Assembly: GCF_015689175.1 (NCBI RefSeq)
Contig: NZ_CP065047.1
Location: forward strand, 372,001-436,000
Direction of reading: 5' to 3'
Source of the DNA: Mycobacterium kubicae
GTDB lineage: Bacteria > Actinomycetota > Actinomycetes > Mycobacteriales > Mycobacteriaceae
Length of the DNA stretch: 64,000 bases
Positions 35,745 to 44,598 of this stretch are shown here, piece by piece (within the stretch, counting starts at the first letter, position 1; the number at the start of each line of letters is the position of its first letter). The notes below the pieces were generated by a model that saw nothing but the letters and a program-made list of their open reading frames with translations, ran no database searches and had not been told where the DNA came from. The translations under genes and the position numbers were made by a program.

Positions 35745-36986
35745 GTGACCGACGCCACAACCGTCCGCCTCGACGATCTCGCGGAGCCTCGCTTCACTCC
35801 GGAAGCCCGGCAGATCCTCGACATGATGGGCGCACTGGCCGCTGACTGCCCGTTGGATGCCGATGCGCTGCACGCCAAGGCGAGCGCCGAGACCGGCCTG
35901 AGCGATTTCGGCCCCGGCGATTATCGCGAACGGCTCGAGGTCTACCTCGCCGCGCTCCGCGACATCGACGGGATGCACGCCGGGGGAGTGGTCAACTTCT
36001 ACGGCCAGTTGCTGCAGGTGCTCAAGAATCGGCTGTTGCTGACCGACCTGCTGAACCGGCATCCCGAGATCAATGACATCGAGCTGGCGCCGCCGGTGGT
36101 GATCGCCGGTCTGCCCCGCACCGGCACCACCCACCTGCACAACCTGCTGGCGGGCCCGCCCACCTTCCGCACCATGCCCTATTGGGAAAGCGTCGAGCCG
36201 TTCCCATTGCCCAATGAGGTGGGGCTAGAGCCGGATCCGCGTCGCACCCGCATGGATGTCGCGGTCAGCGTCATCAACACCGTGATGCCGCACTTCGCGC
36301 TCATGCACGAGATGACCACCGACCATGTACACGAAGAGATCCAGTTGCTGGCCAACGATGTCTCCACGATGCTGCTGGAAACGTTGGCCGAGGTACCCGC
36401 CTGGCGCGACTATTACCAAGCCCACGACCAGACTCCGCACTACGCCTACCTCGCCACCCAACTCAAAGCCATGCAGTTCCTGCGCGGCGGACGGCGCTGG
36501 CTGCTCAAGTCACCGCAGCACCTGGAGCAGGTGCCGGTCCTGGACCGCGTCTTTCCCGGCAGCATCGTGGTGTTCACGCACCGCGATCCGGTGCCGGTGG
36601 CGTTGTCGATGATCGCGATGATCACCTACTCCGCGCGCATGCACCGCGCGCCGGTCCCGGTGCGGCAGATAGCCCGGTATTGGATCGACCGATTGGAGCA
36701 GATGCTCAACGCACTCGTCGTTGACCGGGACACCATCGGCCCGCAGCGCTCGATCGACATCCGATTCGAGGACTTCATGGCCGACGAACTCGGGGTGGCC
36801 GAGCGGGTCTACGCGCTGGCCGGTGAACCGTTCACCCCCGAAGCGCGTACCGCGATCACCGATTACCTGGCCGGACACCGCCGCGGGCGGTTGGGAAACG
36901 TCGAGACGTCGTGCGAAATGTTCGGCCTCGACCAGGAGGACCTGCGGTCTCGCTTCGCGCCGTATGTCGAGCGATTCCTCGCCTAG
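35745..36986 (+). CDS. PAPS-dependent sulfotransferase family protein
   Basis: 413-residue protein of the Sulfotransfer_3 group. The PAPS 5'-phosphosulfate loop is GLPRTGTTHLHNLL (about residues 122-135); the 3'-phosphate strand is VVFTHRDPVPVALSM near 283. Mycobacteria carry many such genes; some sulfate lipids or trehalose, and the acceptor here is unknown. Start GTG at 35745. It ends 10 bases before ephF, so they may be co-transcribed. Confidence 0.88.
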   Translation: MTDATTVRLDDLAEPRFTPEARQILDMMGALAADCPLDADALHAKASAETGLSDFGPGDYRERLEVYLAALRDIDGMHAGGVVNFYGQLLQVLKNRLLLTDLLNRHPEINDIELAPPVVIAGLPRTGTTHLHNLLAGPPTFRTMPYWESVEPFPLPNEVGLEPDPRRTRMDVAVSVINTVMPHFALMHEMTTDHVHEEIQLLANDVSTMLLETLAEVPAWRDYYQAHDQTPHYAYLATQLKAMQFLRGGRRWLLKSPQHLEQVPVLDRVFPGSIVVFTHRDPVPVALSMIAMITYSARMHRAPVPVRQIARYWIDRLEQMLNALVVDRDTIGPQRSIDIRFEDFMADELGVAERVYALAGEPFTPEARTAITDYLAGHRRGRLGNVETSCEMFGLDQEDLRSRFAPYVERFLA

Positions 36987-36996
36987 GCTCGAGGGC

Positions 36997-37881
36997 ATGA
37001 CCACTATGCCCGCTCTGGAAGGTGTTGAGCACAGGTTCGTCGAGTTAGGCGACGACGTCACGATCCACGTCGCCGATGCCGGCCCCGCCGACGGCCCAGC
37101 GGTGATGCTGGTGCACGGGTTTCCGGAGAACTGGTGGGAGTGGCACAAGCTGATCGGTCCACTTGCCGCCGACGGTTATCGAGTGCTGTGCCCGGACTTG
37201 CGCGGCGCGGGATGGAGTTCGGCGCCGAAGTCGAGTTACGCCAAGACGGAGATGGGTGACGACCTGGCCGCGGTGCTGGATCGCTTGGGCGTCGAGAAGG
37301 TCAAACTAGTCGCCCACGACTGGGGTGGACCGGCAGCATTCATCATGATGCTGCGTCATCCCGAGAAGGTGACCGGATTCTTCGGGGTGAACACCGTCGC
37401 GCCGTGGATGAAGCGCGACCTGCGCATGGTGCGCAACATGTGGCGGTTCTGGTATCAGATCCCAATGTCGTTGCCGGTGATCGGACCCCGGGTGATCAGC
37501 GATCCCAAGGCCCGCTTCGCCCGCCTGCTCTCCTCGTGGGTGGGGGCGGGCTTCAGCCTGCCCGAGGAAGACATCCGCATCTATGCCGAGCGGATGGGTC
37601 AACCCGGTCACGCGGAGGCCGGATCAAAGTGGTACCGCACATTCCAGACCAAGGAAGCGCTGAGCTGGATGCGCGGTGAATACGACGACGCACGTGTCGA
37701 CGTGCCGGTGCGGTGGCTGCACGGCACCGGTGATCCGGTCATCACACCGGATTTGTTCGAAGGATATGGCGAGCGCGCAAGCGATTTCGAGTTCGAGCTG
37801 GTCGACGGAGTGGGGCACTGGATCGTCGCGCAGCGACCCGATCTGGTGTTGGACCGGGTGCGCGCGTTTCTCAGGGCTTGA
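36997..37881 (+). CDS. ephF: Epoxide hydrolase EphF
   Basis: Alpha/beta hydrolase of 294 residues opening epoxides. The nucleophile is Asp108 in AHDWGGPAAF, the base His274 in VDGVGHWI, and the oxyanion loop is HGFPENWWEW. The ATG at 36997 follows GAGG; the longer reading from 36721 overlaps the sulfotransferase. EphF in M. tuberculosis (Rv0134) acts on epoxy-mycolates/oleic acid epoxides. The 3' end overlaps the convergent alcohol dehydrogenase gene by 11 bases. Confidence 0.93.
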   Translation: MTTMPALEGVEHRFVELGDDVTIHVADAGPADGPAVMLVHGFPENWWEWHKLIGPLAADGYRVLCPDLRGAGWSSAPKSSYAKTEMGDDLAAVLDRLGVEKVKLVAHDWGGPAAFIMMLRHPEKVTGFFGVNTVAPWMKRDLRMVRNMWRFWYQIPMSLPVIGPRVISDPKARFARLLSSWVGAGFSLPEEDIRIYAERMGQPGHAEAGSKWYRTFQTKEALSWMRGEYDDARVDVPVRWLHGTGDPVITPDLFEGYGERASDFEFELVDGVGHWIVAQRPDLVLDRVRAFLRA

Positions 37882-38914
37882 CCAGAATGCGGATCGGGTT
37901 GCCTTCCTGGCGCTCCAGCTTCTCGATTCCCGACGGCAGCTCCTCGAGTGACACGACGTCGCTGATCGAACGCGAAAGATTAAGGCGTCCATAGGAAACC
38001 AGCTTCGCCAGCGTCTCGATGTCGACGTTCTGGTAGCCCAGGTGGCCCAGCACCTGCTTGCGCATCAATCCGAACAGAGCGGTGGGCCCGACCGTCGGTG
38101 ACTCCGCGCTCATCCCGACGCCGACCAGCCGTCCGCCGGGCGTCAGGCATTCGAGGCCCTGCTCGAATGTGCTCTTGAGCCCGACGGCGTCGAATGCCAC
38201 ATCCAGCCGCCGACCGCCGGTGACTTCGGCGATCTTGTCCGACAGCCCGTCCTCGCGGGAGTTGAACGCATAGTCCGCACCGATCTCCAGCGCACGGTCC
38301 AGGACGGCCGGGTTGATGTCGACGGCGATCACCGGCACCGCGCCGACCAACCGGGACAGCTGCACGATGTGGGTGCCGACTCCGCCGACTCCCCACACCC
38401 CCACCGATTCGCCGATCGCCACCTTGCCGGTACGCACCACCGCGCCGAACGGCGTGGACACCGCGTCGGCCAATATCGCCGCCTGCTCGAGCGGAACGTT
38501 GTCGGGCACCCGGGTCAGCCCGGCCGCCTGCGCCACCGTGTACTCGGCCCACGCCCCGTCATACGCGAAGGCCATCAACTGAATTCGCAGACAATTCACC
38601 ACGTCACCGCGCCGGCAGTTCGGGCACCGCTGGCACGGCCGGCCGGCGGCGACCACCACCCGGTCGCCCTCCTGCCACCCGGTCACCCCGGGACCGAGCT
38701 TGGCGATGGTGCCTGATGCCTCATGGCCCTGGGTGACCACCGGCGTCTGAGCAGGGAAGGTGCCGTTGATCAGGCTCAGGTCCGAATGGCAGATCCCGCA
38801 GAACGCGACCTTGACCAGAACTTCACCGGGCCCAGGCTCGGGCACCGGGACGTCTTCCAGCACAACGCTTTTGGTATCCGCGTAGAAGCGCTCGGCGCGC
38901 ATGGTGGCCGGCAT
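37871..38914 (-). CDS. Zinc-dependent alcohol dehydrogenase
   Basis: 347-residue medium-chain dehydrogenase. Catalytic zinc ligands are in CGICHSD (near 39) and GHEASGTI (near 63). The structural zinc has all four cysteines in PCQRCPNCRRGDVVNC. The NAD motif is GVWGVGGVGTH near 173. It follows the Mop-like gene with only one base between, so both are on one transcript. It looks like an AdhP-type primary alcohol dehydrogenase. Confidence 0.92.
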   Translation of the reverse strand: MPATMRAERFYADTKSVVLEDVPVPEPGPGEVLVKVAFCGICHSDLSLINGTFPAQTPVVTQGHEASGTIAKLGPGVTGWQEGDRVVVAAGRPCQRCPNCRRGDVVNCLRIQLMAFAYDGAWAEYTVAQAAGLTRVPDNVPLEQAAILADAVSTPFGAVVRTGKVAIGESVGVWGVGGVGTHIVQLSRLVGAVPVIAVDINPAVLDRALEIGADYAFNSREDGLSDKIAEVTGGRRLDVAFDAVGLKSTFEQGLECLTPGGRLVGVGMSAESPTVGPTALFGLMRKQVLGHLGYQNVDIETLAKLVSYGRLNLSRSISDVVSLEELPSGIEKLERQEGNPIRILVKP

Positions 38915-38915
38915 G

Positions 38916-39128
38916 CTAGTCGACGCCTATCGTCACTTCGGTCGACTTGATGAACACCGTCGCGGGCTGACCGACCTGCAAGCCGAGTTCCTGCGCGGCG
39001 TCCTTGGTGACCGAGCTGGTGACGATCTGATCACCGCCGTCGAGGCGGACCTTGACGATCGCCATCACGCTGCCGAGGTCCACTTCGGTGATGGTGCCCT
39101 TGAGCTGATTTCGGGTCGACAGGCGCAT
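38916..39128 (-). CDS. Mop-type TOBE domain molybdate-binding protein
   Basis: 70-residue single TOBE domain: MRLSTRNQLKGTITEVDLG is the molbindin N-terminus and the chain ends in EVTIGVD. Molbindins store or buffer molybdate as oligomers. GGAGGA lies upstream of the ATG at 39128. It precedes a zinc alcohol dehydrogenase without other molybdenum genes nearby, which is an odd pairing. Confidence 0.88.
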   Translation of the reverse strand: MRLSTRNQLKGTITEVDLGSVMAIVKVRLDGGDQIVTSSVTKDAAQELGLQVGQPATVFIKSTEVTIGVD

Positions 39129-39170
39129 AGGTGTCCTCCTTGACTAGTCGGTCTCGAGCCGCAGCTAAAC

Positions 39171-39776
39171 CTAGTGTCGCGGCCCGAGCAGGGCCACCGA
39201 CGCATCGACCGCGGGCTCGACGATCTCCCGGACGTCTTTGCCGTCTTCGACCGCGAGCGCGGTCAATTCGCGCAGACCACCGAGCAGAATCACCGACAAC
39301 GGCTGGGTCAACGGCGGCAGGTTGGCCCGCTGGAATCCCGGGCTGGCACTGAGGTCGATCAACAGGCTCGACAGCAACTGCAGGCCCCGACGCTGCACGG
39401 GCCGGGCGGCAGCACCGAGGGACGGTAGTTCCCGGATCCAGCTCAACGTGATGGCCGGGCGGGACTCGATGTAGCCGACATAGGCCTCGACCGCCTGCCG
39501 GATTTGGTCGTGCCAGTCGGCCTCGGGGTCGACGCCCGCGGCGATGTTGTCACCGAGTTTGTCGATGTCGACGCGCAGCAGCTCCAAGAAGCACTGCTCC
39601 TTGCTGGGGAATTGGTCGTAGAACGTCCGTTTCGAGGTGCGCGCGTGACGCACGATGTCGGCGACCGTCGTTGCGCGATACCCACGCTCGCCGATCGAGT
39701 CGGCCAGCCCGTCGAGCAGCCGCATCCGGAACGGGTCGGTCTCGACGACCACCGCGCCGCCAGCCATCGCCGTCAC
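39171..39776 (-). CDS. TetR-family regulator (Rv0135c-like)
   Basis: 201 residues, equal to Rv0135c. Helix-turn-helix at about residues 20-65 (SIGERGYRATTVADIVRHARTSKRTFYDQFPSKEQ in two parts). GTG at 39776 has GGAGG five bases upstream; ATG three codons later is the alternative. Divergent from cyp138 with two palindromic sites in the gap, so it probably represses itself and the P450 gene. Confidence 0.92.
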   Translation of the reverse strand: MTAMAGGAVVVETDPFRMRLLDGLADSIGERGYRATTVADIVRHARTSKRTFYDQFPSKEQCFLELLRVDIDKLGDNIAAGVDPEADWHDQIRQAVEAYVGYIESRPAITLSWIRELPSLGAAARPVQRRGLQLLSSLLIDLSASPGFQRANLPPLTQPLSVILLGGLRELTALAVEDGKDVREIVEPAVDASVALLGPRH

Positions 39777-39811
39777 GGGCGCCTCCTCTGGTCAGCCCTC
39801 TTGTCAGCCCT

Positions 39812-39860
39812 GGTACCAAAGAGTACCGTACCGGTTGAGCCTGTGGTACCCCGCAGTACC
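39812..39860. promoter_or_regulatory. Two GGTAC-N6-GTACC operators between TetR and cyp138
   Basis: Perfect copies at 39812-39827 (allowing the extra C of GGTACC) and 39845-39860. They are 33 bases apart start to start, about three helical turns, so both lie on one DNA face. A further half-site GTACC sits between them at 39828-39832. Strong candidates for the neighbouring TetR regulator. Confidence 0.65.
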
Positions 39861-39896
39861 AACTGCCTTCGGGCCAGATGTTGGGAGCCAACCTCT

Positions 39897-41222
39897 ATGA
39901 GTCAAGCCATCACCGACGCGCCGGCATCGTCGACAGTCAATTGGCCACCGGCGACGCGGTTACCAAAGCTGTTGGTGGGCATGGGCTTTGCCGCTTCGCG
40001 GCGAGGCATGATGCGCTGGGTGGCCCACCGGCACGGCAACGTCTTCACGATCAACCTGCCGATGTACGGCCGGGCGGTGGTCGTGGGTGAGCCGCAACTG
40101 GCCAAGCAGATCTTCACCACCAGCCCCGAGGTGCTCGGCAATATCCAGCCCAACCTCAGCCGGATGTTCGGCTCCGGTTCGGTGTTCGGACTCGAGGGCG
40201 ACGATCACCGCCGCCGGCGACGCCTGTTGGCACCGCCGTTTCACGGCAAGAGCATGAAGAATTACGAAACGATCATCGAAGAAGAGACGCTGCGTGAAAC
40301 CGCTTCCTGGCCGCAAGGCCAGTCGTTCCCGACGCTGCCGTCGATGATGCACATCACTCTCAACGCCATTCTGCGTGCCGTCTTCGGCGCTGCGGGCGCC
40401 GAACTCGACGACCTGCGCCGCATCCTCCCGCCGTGGGTCACGCTGGGGTCGCGGCTGGCGGCAATGCCCAAACCGAAGCGGGAATACGGGCGCTACAGCC
40501 CCTGGGGCCGGCTCGCCGAGTACCGCAGGCAATACGACATCGTCATCGACCGGTTGATCGACATCGAACGCTCCGATCCGAATTTCGAAGAGCGCACCGA
40601 CGTGTTGGCGCTGATGCTGCGCAGCACCTACGACGACGGAAGTCGCATGTCCCGCAAGGACATCGGCGACGAGCTGCTCACCCTGCTCGCCGCCGGGCAC
40701 GAGACCACCGCGTCGACCCTGGGCTGGGCTTTCGAACGATTGACCCGCCACCCCGAGTTACTGGCCGCACTCGTCGAGGAGGCCGACAACGACGGGCAGG
40801 AACTGCGGCAGGCCACCATCCTGGAAGTGCAGCGGACCAGGACCGTCATCGACTTCGCGGCGCGCCATGTGTACCCGGAGGTCTATCGGCTAGGCGAGTG
40901 GGCAGTTCCCCGTGGCAGCTCGATCCTGGTGAACATCTCGCACATTCACGAAGACCCCGACGTCTTCCCCGACCCGCAGCGCTTCGACCCCCAGCGCTAC
41001 ATCGGGGGCAAGCCGTCGGCGTTCGCGTGGATTCCGTTCGGTGGGGGCACCCGCCGCTGCGTGGGCGCGGCATTCGCCAACATGGAAATGGACGTGGTGC
41101 TACGAACCGTCTTGCGCCACTTCACTCTTGAGACGACGACCGCCCCCGACGAGCGGTGGCACAGCCGCGGTGTCGCCTACACACCCAAGGACGGCGGACA
41201 GGTGGTCGTGCGCCGCCGCTGA
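39897..41222 (+). CDS. cyp138: Cytochrome P450 CYP138
   Basis: 441-residue P450, the length of Rv0136. The I-helix has LLAAGHETTAST, the K-helix ExxR is EVQR, and the haem loop is FGGGTRRCVGAAFA with Cys388. The ATG at 39897 was chosen by family length; there is no strong ribosome site. Substrate unknown. Electron donors are not encoded beside it. Confidence 0.94.
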   Translation: MSQAITDAPASSTVNWPPATRLPKLLVGMGFAASRRGMMRWVAHRHGNVFTINLPMYGRAVVVGEPQLAKQIFTTSPEVLGNIQPNLSRMFGSGSVFGLEGDDHRRRRRLLAPPFHGKSMKNYETIIEEETLRETASWPQGQSFPTLPSMMHITLNAILRAVFGAAGAELDDLRRILPPWVTLGSRLAAMPKPKREYGRYSPWGRLAEYRRQYDIVIDRLIDIERSDPNFEERTDVLALMLRSTYDDGSRMSRKDIGDELLTLLAAGHETTASTLGWAFERLTRHPELLAALVEEADNDGQELRQATILEVQRTRTVIDFAARHVYPEVYRLGEWAVPRGSSILVNISHIHEDPDVFPDPQRFDPQRYIGGKPSAFAWIPFGGGTRRCVGAAFANMEMDVVLRTVLRHFTLETTTAPDERWHSRGVAYTPKDGGQVVVRRR

Positions 41223-41232
41223 GGGCGTCAGA

Positions 41233-41748
41233 CTACTGACCGGCGGCCGCGCGCCGCGGCAACTTCCAGCCGGGCCGCACGAAATGGCAGGTGTACCCGT
41301 TGGGGTAGTGCTGCAGGTAATCCTGATGTTCGGGTTCGGCTTCCCAGAAGTCCCCGGCGGCGGTCACCTCGGTGACCACCTTCCCGGGCCACAGGCCGGA
41401 GGCCTCCACATCGGCGATGGTGTCCAGTGCGACGCGCTTCTGCTCGTCGTCGAGGTAGAAAATGGCTGACCGGTAGCTCAGGCCACGGTCGTTGCCCTGC
41501 CGGTTCTTGGTCGTCGGGTCGTGGATCTGAAAGAAGAACTCCAGCAACGTGCGGTAGTCGGTGACGGCGGGGTCGTAGATGATCTCGACGGCCTCGGCGT
41601 GGGTGCCGTGGTTGCGGTAGGTCGCGTTCGGGACGTCGCCGCCGCTGTAGCCCACCCGCGTCGAAATCACGCCCGGCTGCTTACGAATGAGTTCCTGCAT
41701 TCCCCAAAAGCAACCGCCGGCCAGGATCGCCTTCTGCGCTTCCGCCAT
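41233..41748 (-). CDS. msrA: Peptide methionine sulfoxide reductase MsrA
   Basis: 171-residue reductase of methionine-S-sulfoxide. The active-site Cys13 is in [10 protein letters not shown]; downstream motifs [19 protein letters not shown] and [12 protein letters not shown] are typical. AAGGAGG lies upstream of the ATG at 41748. It converges with cyp138, ten bases apart. Corresponds to Rv0137c. Confidence 0.96.
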   Translation of the reverse strand: MAEAQKAILAGGCFWGMQELIRKQPGVISTRVGYSGGDVPNATYRNHGTHAEAVEIIYDPAVTDYRTLLEFFFQIHDPTTKNRQGNDRGLSYRSAIFYLDDEQKRVALDTIADVEASGLWPGKVVTEVTAAGDFWEAEPEHQDYLQHYPNGYTCHFVRPGWKLPRRAAAGQ

Positions 41749-41819
41749 GTTGTCCTCCTTACCGGCCCGGGGCCTGATCACGCCCCAGGCTACACTCCGC
41801 GCGTGAGGTGTAACGGCGC

Positions 41820-42326
41820 GTGAGCAGCCCGGAATTCCCCCGCAGCGAGCTCGCAAAAGCCTTCGACAAGTTCGAGCAGACCGTCGCCCGGGCGGCGCAG
41901 ACGCGAGACTGGGACGCCTGGGTGGAGCACTACACACCCGATGTCGAGTACATCGAGCACGCGGCCGGCACCATGCGCGGCCGCGCCGAGGTGCGCGAGT
42001 GGATTCAGCGCACGATGACTACCTTTCCGGGCAGTCACATGGTGGCGTTTCCGTCGTTGTGGTCGGTGATCGACGAGCCGACCGGCCGCATCATCATGGA
42101 GTTGGACAACCCGATGCGCGATCCCGGTGACGGCAGCGTGGTCAGCGCCACCAACATCTCGATCATCACCTACGCCGGTGACGGTCAATGGCGTCGCCAG
42201 GAAGACATCTACAACCCGTTGCGGTTCCTGCGCGCCGGCATGAAGTGGTGCCGCAAGGCGCAGGCCCTGGGCACCTTGGACGAGGACGCCGCTCGGTGGA
42301 TGCAGCAATACGGAGGATCGCAATGA
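41820..42326 (+). CDS. SnoaL-like/NTF2 fold protein (Rv0138-like)
   Basis: 168-residue protein with an NTF2-like cone ([23 protein letters not shown], later [14 protein letters not shown]). Rv0138 is nearly the same length. GTG start at 41820. It overlaps the following reductase-like gene as ATGA, so the two are likely functional partners. Function unknown. Confidence 0.85.
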   Translation: MSSPEFPRSELAKAFDKFEQTVARAAQTRDWDAWVEHYTPDVEYIEHAAGTMRGRAEVREWIQRTMTTFPGSHMVAFPSLWSVIDEPTGRIIMELDNPMRDPGDGSVVSATNISIITYAGDGQWRRQEDIYNPLRFLRAGMKWCRKAQALGTLDEDAARWMQQYGGSQ

Positions 42327-43351
42327 GCGCACCGAAACTGGTGATCGGCGCCAACGGCTTCTTGGGCTCCCACGTGACCCGCCTGCTGGTCGAGGACGGC
42401 TGCGACGTGCGAGCCATGGTGCGGCCCACCGCGAATACCCGCGCCATCGACGACTTGCCGCTCACCCGATTCCAGGGCGACGTCTTCGACACCGACACGG
42501 TGCGCGAGGCGATGGACGGGTGCGACGACGTCTACTACTGCGTCGTTGACACCCGAGCCTGGCTGCGCGACCCGTCGCCGCTGTTCCGCACCAACGTGGA
42601 GGGGCTGCGCAACGTTCTCGAAGTCGCAAAAGACATGAACCTGCACCGGTTCGTCTTCACCAGCACCTATGCCTCGGTGGACCGCCGGCACGGACACGTG
42701 GCGACCGAAGAGGACCGCATCGGATCCCGGCGGGTGACCCCGTACGTCCGGTCGCGGGTGCAGGCCGAGGACTTGGTGATGCAGTACGTCAAAGAGCACG
42801 GCTTACCGGCCGTCGCGATGTGCGTTTCCACGACCTACGGCAGCGGCGACTGGGGCCGCACGCCGCACGGTGCGTTCATCGCCGGCGCGGTGTTCGGCAA
42901 GTTGCCGTTTCTCATGGACGGCATCGAACTGGAGGTCGTCGGTGTCGACGACGCCGCCCGCGCGATGATCCTGGCCGCCCAACGGGGCCGCAACGGCGAG
43001 AAGTACCTGATCTCCGAACGGATGATCCCGCTCAAAGACGTCGTGCGGATCGCCGCGGACGAGGCCGGGGTGGCGCCGCCGCAACGGTCGATTCCGGTTC
43101 CGGTGCTGTACGCGCTGGGCGCGCTGGGCAGCCTGCGGGCCCGGGTCACCGGTAAAGACGCCGAGCTCAGCCTGGACTCGGTGCGCATGATGCGTGCCGA
43201 AGCGCCGGTCGACCACAGCAAGGCAGTGCGGGAATTGGGTTGGCAGCCAAGGCCTGTCGAGGAATCGATCCGGGAAGCGGCGCGTTTCTGGGCGGCGATG
43301 CGCAAGCCGAGAAGGGACGCGAAAACCACCGGGGCCACACCGGCCGATTGA
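42323..43351 (+). CDS. Extended SDR / NAD-dependent epimerase-like protein (Rv0139-like)
   Basis: 342 residues. Cofactor motif is GANGFLGSH from residue 8, and the active-site Ser/Thr lies in FTSTYASV. The usual YxxxK is YVRSR (Tyr141, Arg145), so the catalytic lysine is replaced by arginine. The family includes dihydroflavonol reductase and hydroxysteroid dehydrogenase-like proteins. Coupled by ATGA overlap to the upstream SnoaL-like gene. Substrate unknown. Confidence 0.88.
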   Translation: MSAPKLVIGANGFLGSHVTRLLVEDGCDVRAMVRPTANTRAIDDLPLTRFQGDVFDTDTVREAMDGCDDVYYCVVDTRAWLRDPSPLFRTNVEGLRNVLEVAKDMNLHRFVFTSTYASVDRRHGHVATEEDRIGSRRVTPYVRSRVQAEDLVMQYVKEHGLPAVAMCVSTTYGSGDWGRTPHGAFIAGAVFGKLPFLMDGIELEVVGVDDAARAMILAAQRGRNGEKYLISERMIPLKDVVRIAADEAGVAPPQRSIPVPVLYALGALGSLRARVTGKDAELSLDSVRMMRAEAPVDHSKAVRELGWQPRPVEESIREAARFWAAMRKPRRDAKTTGATPAD

Positions 43352-43357
43352 CCGCGC

Positions 43358-44173
43358 GTGACCCGCATTCGTGTCGACCTGACCGGACCGCCGCAGACCA
43401 TGCTGGCGACCCTGTACGCCAAGGCGCTCGACGCCGACGCGCCGCAGCCGATTCTCGGTGACCAGTACGCGAAGTCGGCCGTCGCGCAACTCGACTATGA
43501 CTGGCGCGCAACAACGATCACCGCCCGTCGGGCTCCGTCGGTGGCGGTCCGCACCGCACACTTCGACCAGTGGACGCGGCAGTTTCTTGCCGTCCATCCC
43601 GAGGCGGTGGTGCTGCATGTGGGATGCGGACTGGACGCGCGGGCCTATCGGGTGGCCACCGGAGCGGGCGTGCGGTGGTACGACATCGACTACCCGGACG
43701 TCATCGCACTGCGTGAGCGGGTGTACCCCCAGCGGGACAACTACTGGATGCTGCCCGCATCGGTGACCGATCCGCACTGGCTGGCCGAGGTGCCGGCCGA
43801 CCGGCCCACGTTGTTTCTGGGCGAGGGGCTGACCATGTACCTGACCCGAGACGACGGGTTGGCGCTGTTGCGTCGGGTGGTCGGGCGGTTTCCGAGCGGT
43901 GAAGTGCAATTCGATGCGTTCAGCCGGCTTGGCATCCGCACCCAGGTGCTCAACTCCGTGGTGCGTCGCTCCGGATCGACGCTGCACTGGGGAATCGACG
44001 GCCCCGTCGACATCATCGACGAGGTGCCCGGCGTGCGGCTGCTGGCATGGCTATCGGTCTTCGACAGCCCCACCTTCGACCTGGTGCCGCCCGTGCTCCG
44101 CTGGATGGGCCGGCTGATGGGCAAGGTTGCGGGGTTGCGGACCATGGCGCAATACCACCGTTATGCGTACTGA
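43358..44173 (+). CDS. SAM-dependent methyltransferase, leucine carboxyl methyltransferase-like
   Basis: 271-residue class I methyltransferase. The SAM motif is LHVGCGLDARAYRV (near residue 86), followed by WYDIDYPDVIALR and FLGEGLTMYL, which mark the LCM/TcmP-like group. GTG start at 43358, six bases after the previous stop, suggests one transcript with the two genes before it. Substrate unknown; it is related to, but distinct from, the three tandem enzymes at 50.8-53.6 kb. Confidence 0.85.
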   Translation: MTRIRVDLTGPPQTMLATLYAKALDADAPQPILGDQYAKSAVAQLDYDWRATTITARRAPSVAVRTAHFDQWTRQFLAVHPEAVVLHVGCGLDARAYRVATGAGVRWYDIDYPDVIALRERVYPQRDNYWMLPASVTDPHWLAEVPADRPTLFLGEGLTMYLTRDDGLALLRRVVGRFPSGEVQFDAFSRLGIRTQVLNSVVRRSGSTLHWGIDGPVDIIDEVPGVRLLAWLSVFDSPTFDLVPPVLRWMGRLMGKVAGLRTMAQYHRYAY

Positions 44174-44210
44174 CGGGAATGTTGCCTCGCCGTCGGCGTT
44201 GCACACCGGT

Positions 44211-44591
44211 ATGAGCCACCCTGAAATCAAAGAGCCCAACGCCGGGCACCCGATCACCATCGCGCCCACCAACGGCCGCGTGCAGGTACGCGTCAACGGT
44301 GAACTGGTCGCCGACACCACCGCGGCCCTGCAATTGCAAGAGGCGACTTTGCCTGCCGTGCAATACATTCCGCTCAGCGATGTGGTACCGGAGCGGCTGT
44401 CGCGCAGCGACACCACCAGCTATTGCCCGTTCAAAGGCGAGGCCAACTACTACAGCGTGACGACCTCGGCCGGGGACACCGTCACCGACGCGATCTGGAC
44501 CTACGAACAGCCCTATCCCGCGGTCGCGGCGATCGCCGGGCATGTGGCCTTCTACCCGAACAAGGCCGATATCCGCGTCGTAGCGGACTAG
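44211..44591 (+). CDS. DUF427 domain protein (Rv0140-like)
   Basis: 126 residues, equal to Rv0140. The DUF427 core is clear: VQVRVNGELVADTTAALQL, YIPLSDV, TSYCPFKGEANYYSV and AFYPNKADIRV. Function unknown. The ATG at 44211 gives the family length; upstream in-frame codons overlap the methyltransferase gene. Ends eight bases before the convergent SnoaL-like gene. Confidence 0.92.
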   Translation: MSHPEIKEPNAGHPITIAPTNGRVQVRVNGELVADTTAALQLQEATLPAVQYIPLSDVVPERLSRSDTTSYCPFKGEANYYSVTTSAGDTVTDAIWTYEQPYPAVAAIAGHVAFYPNKADIRVVAD

Positions 44592-44598
44592 TCGACGC

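Noticed and set aside
37871..37881. Eleven-base overlap of ephF and the alcohol dehydrogenase as a frameshift artefact
   Set aside because: Both proteins end with family-typical sequence (LDRVRAFLRA and IRILVKP), so the convergent overlap is real.
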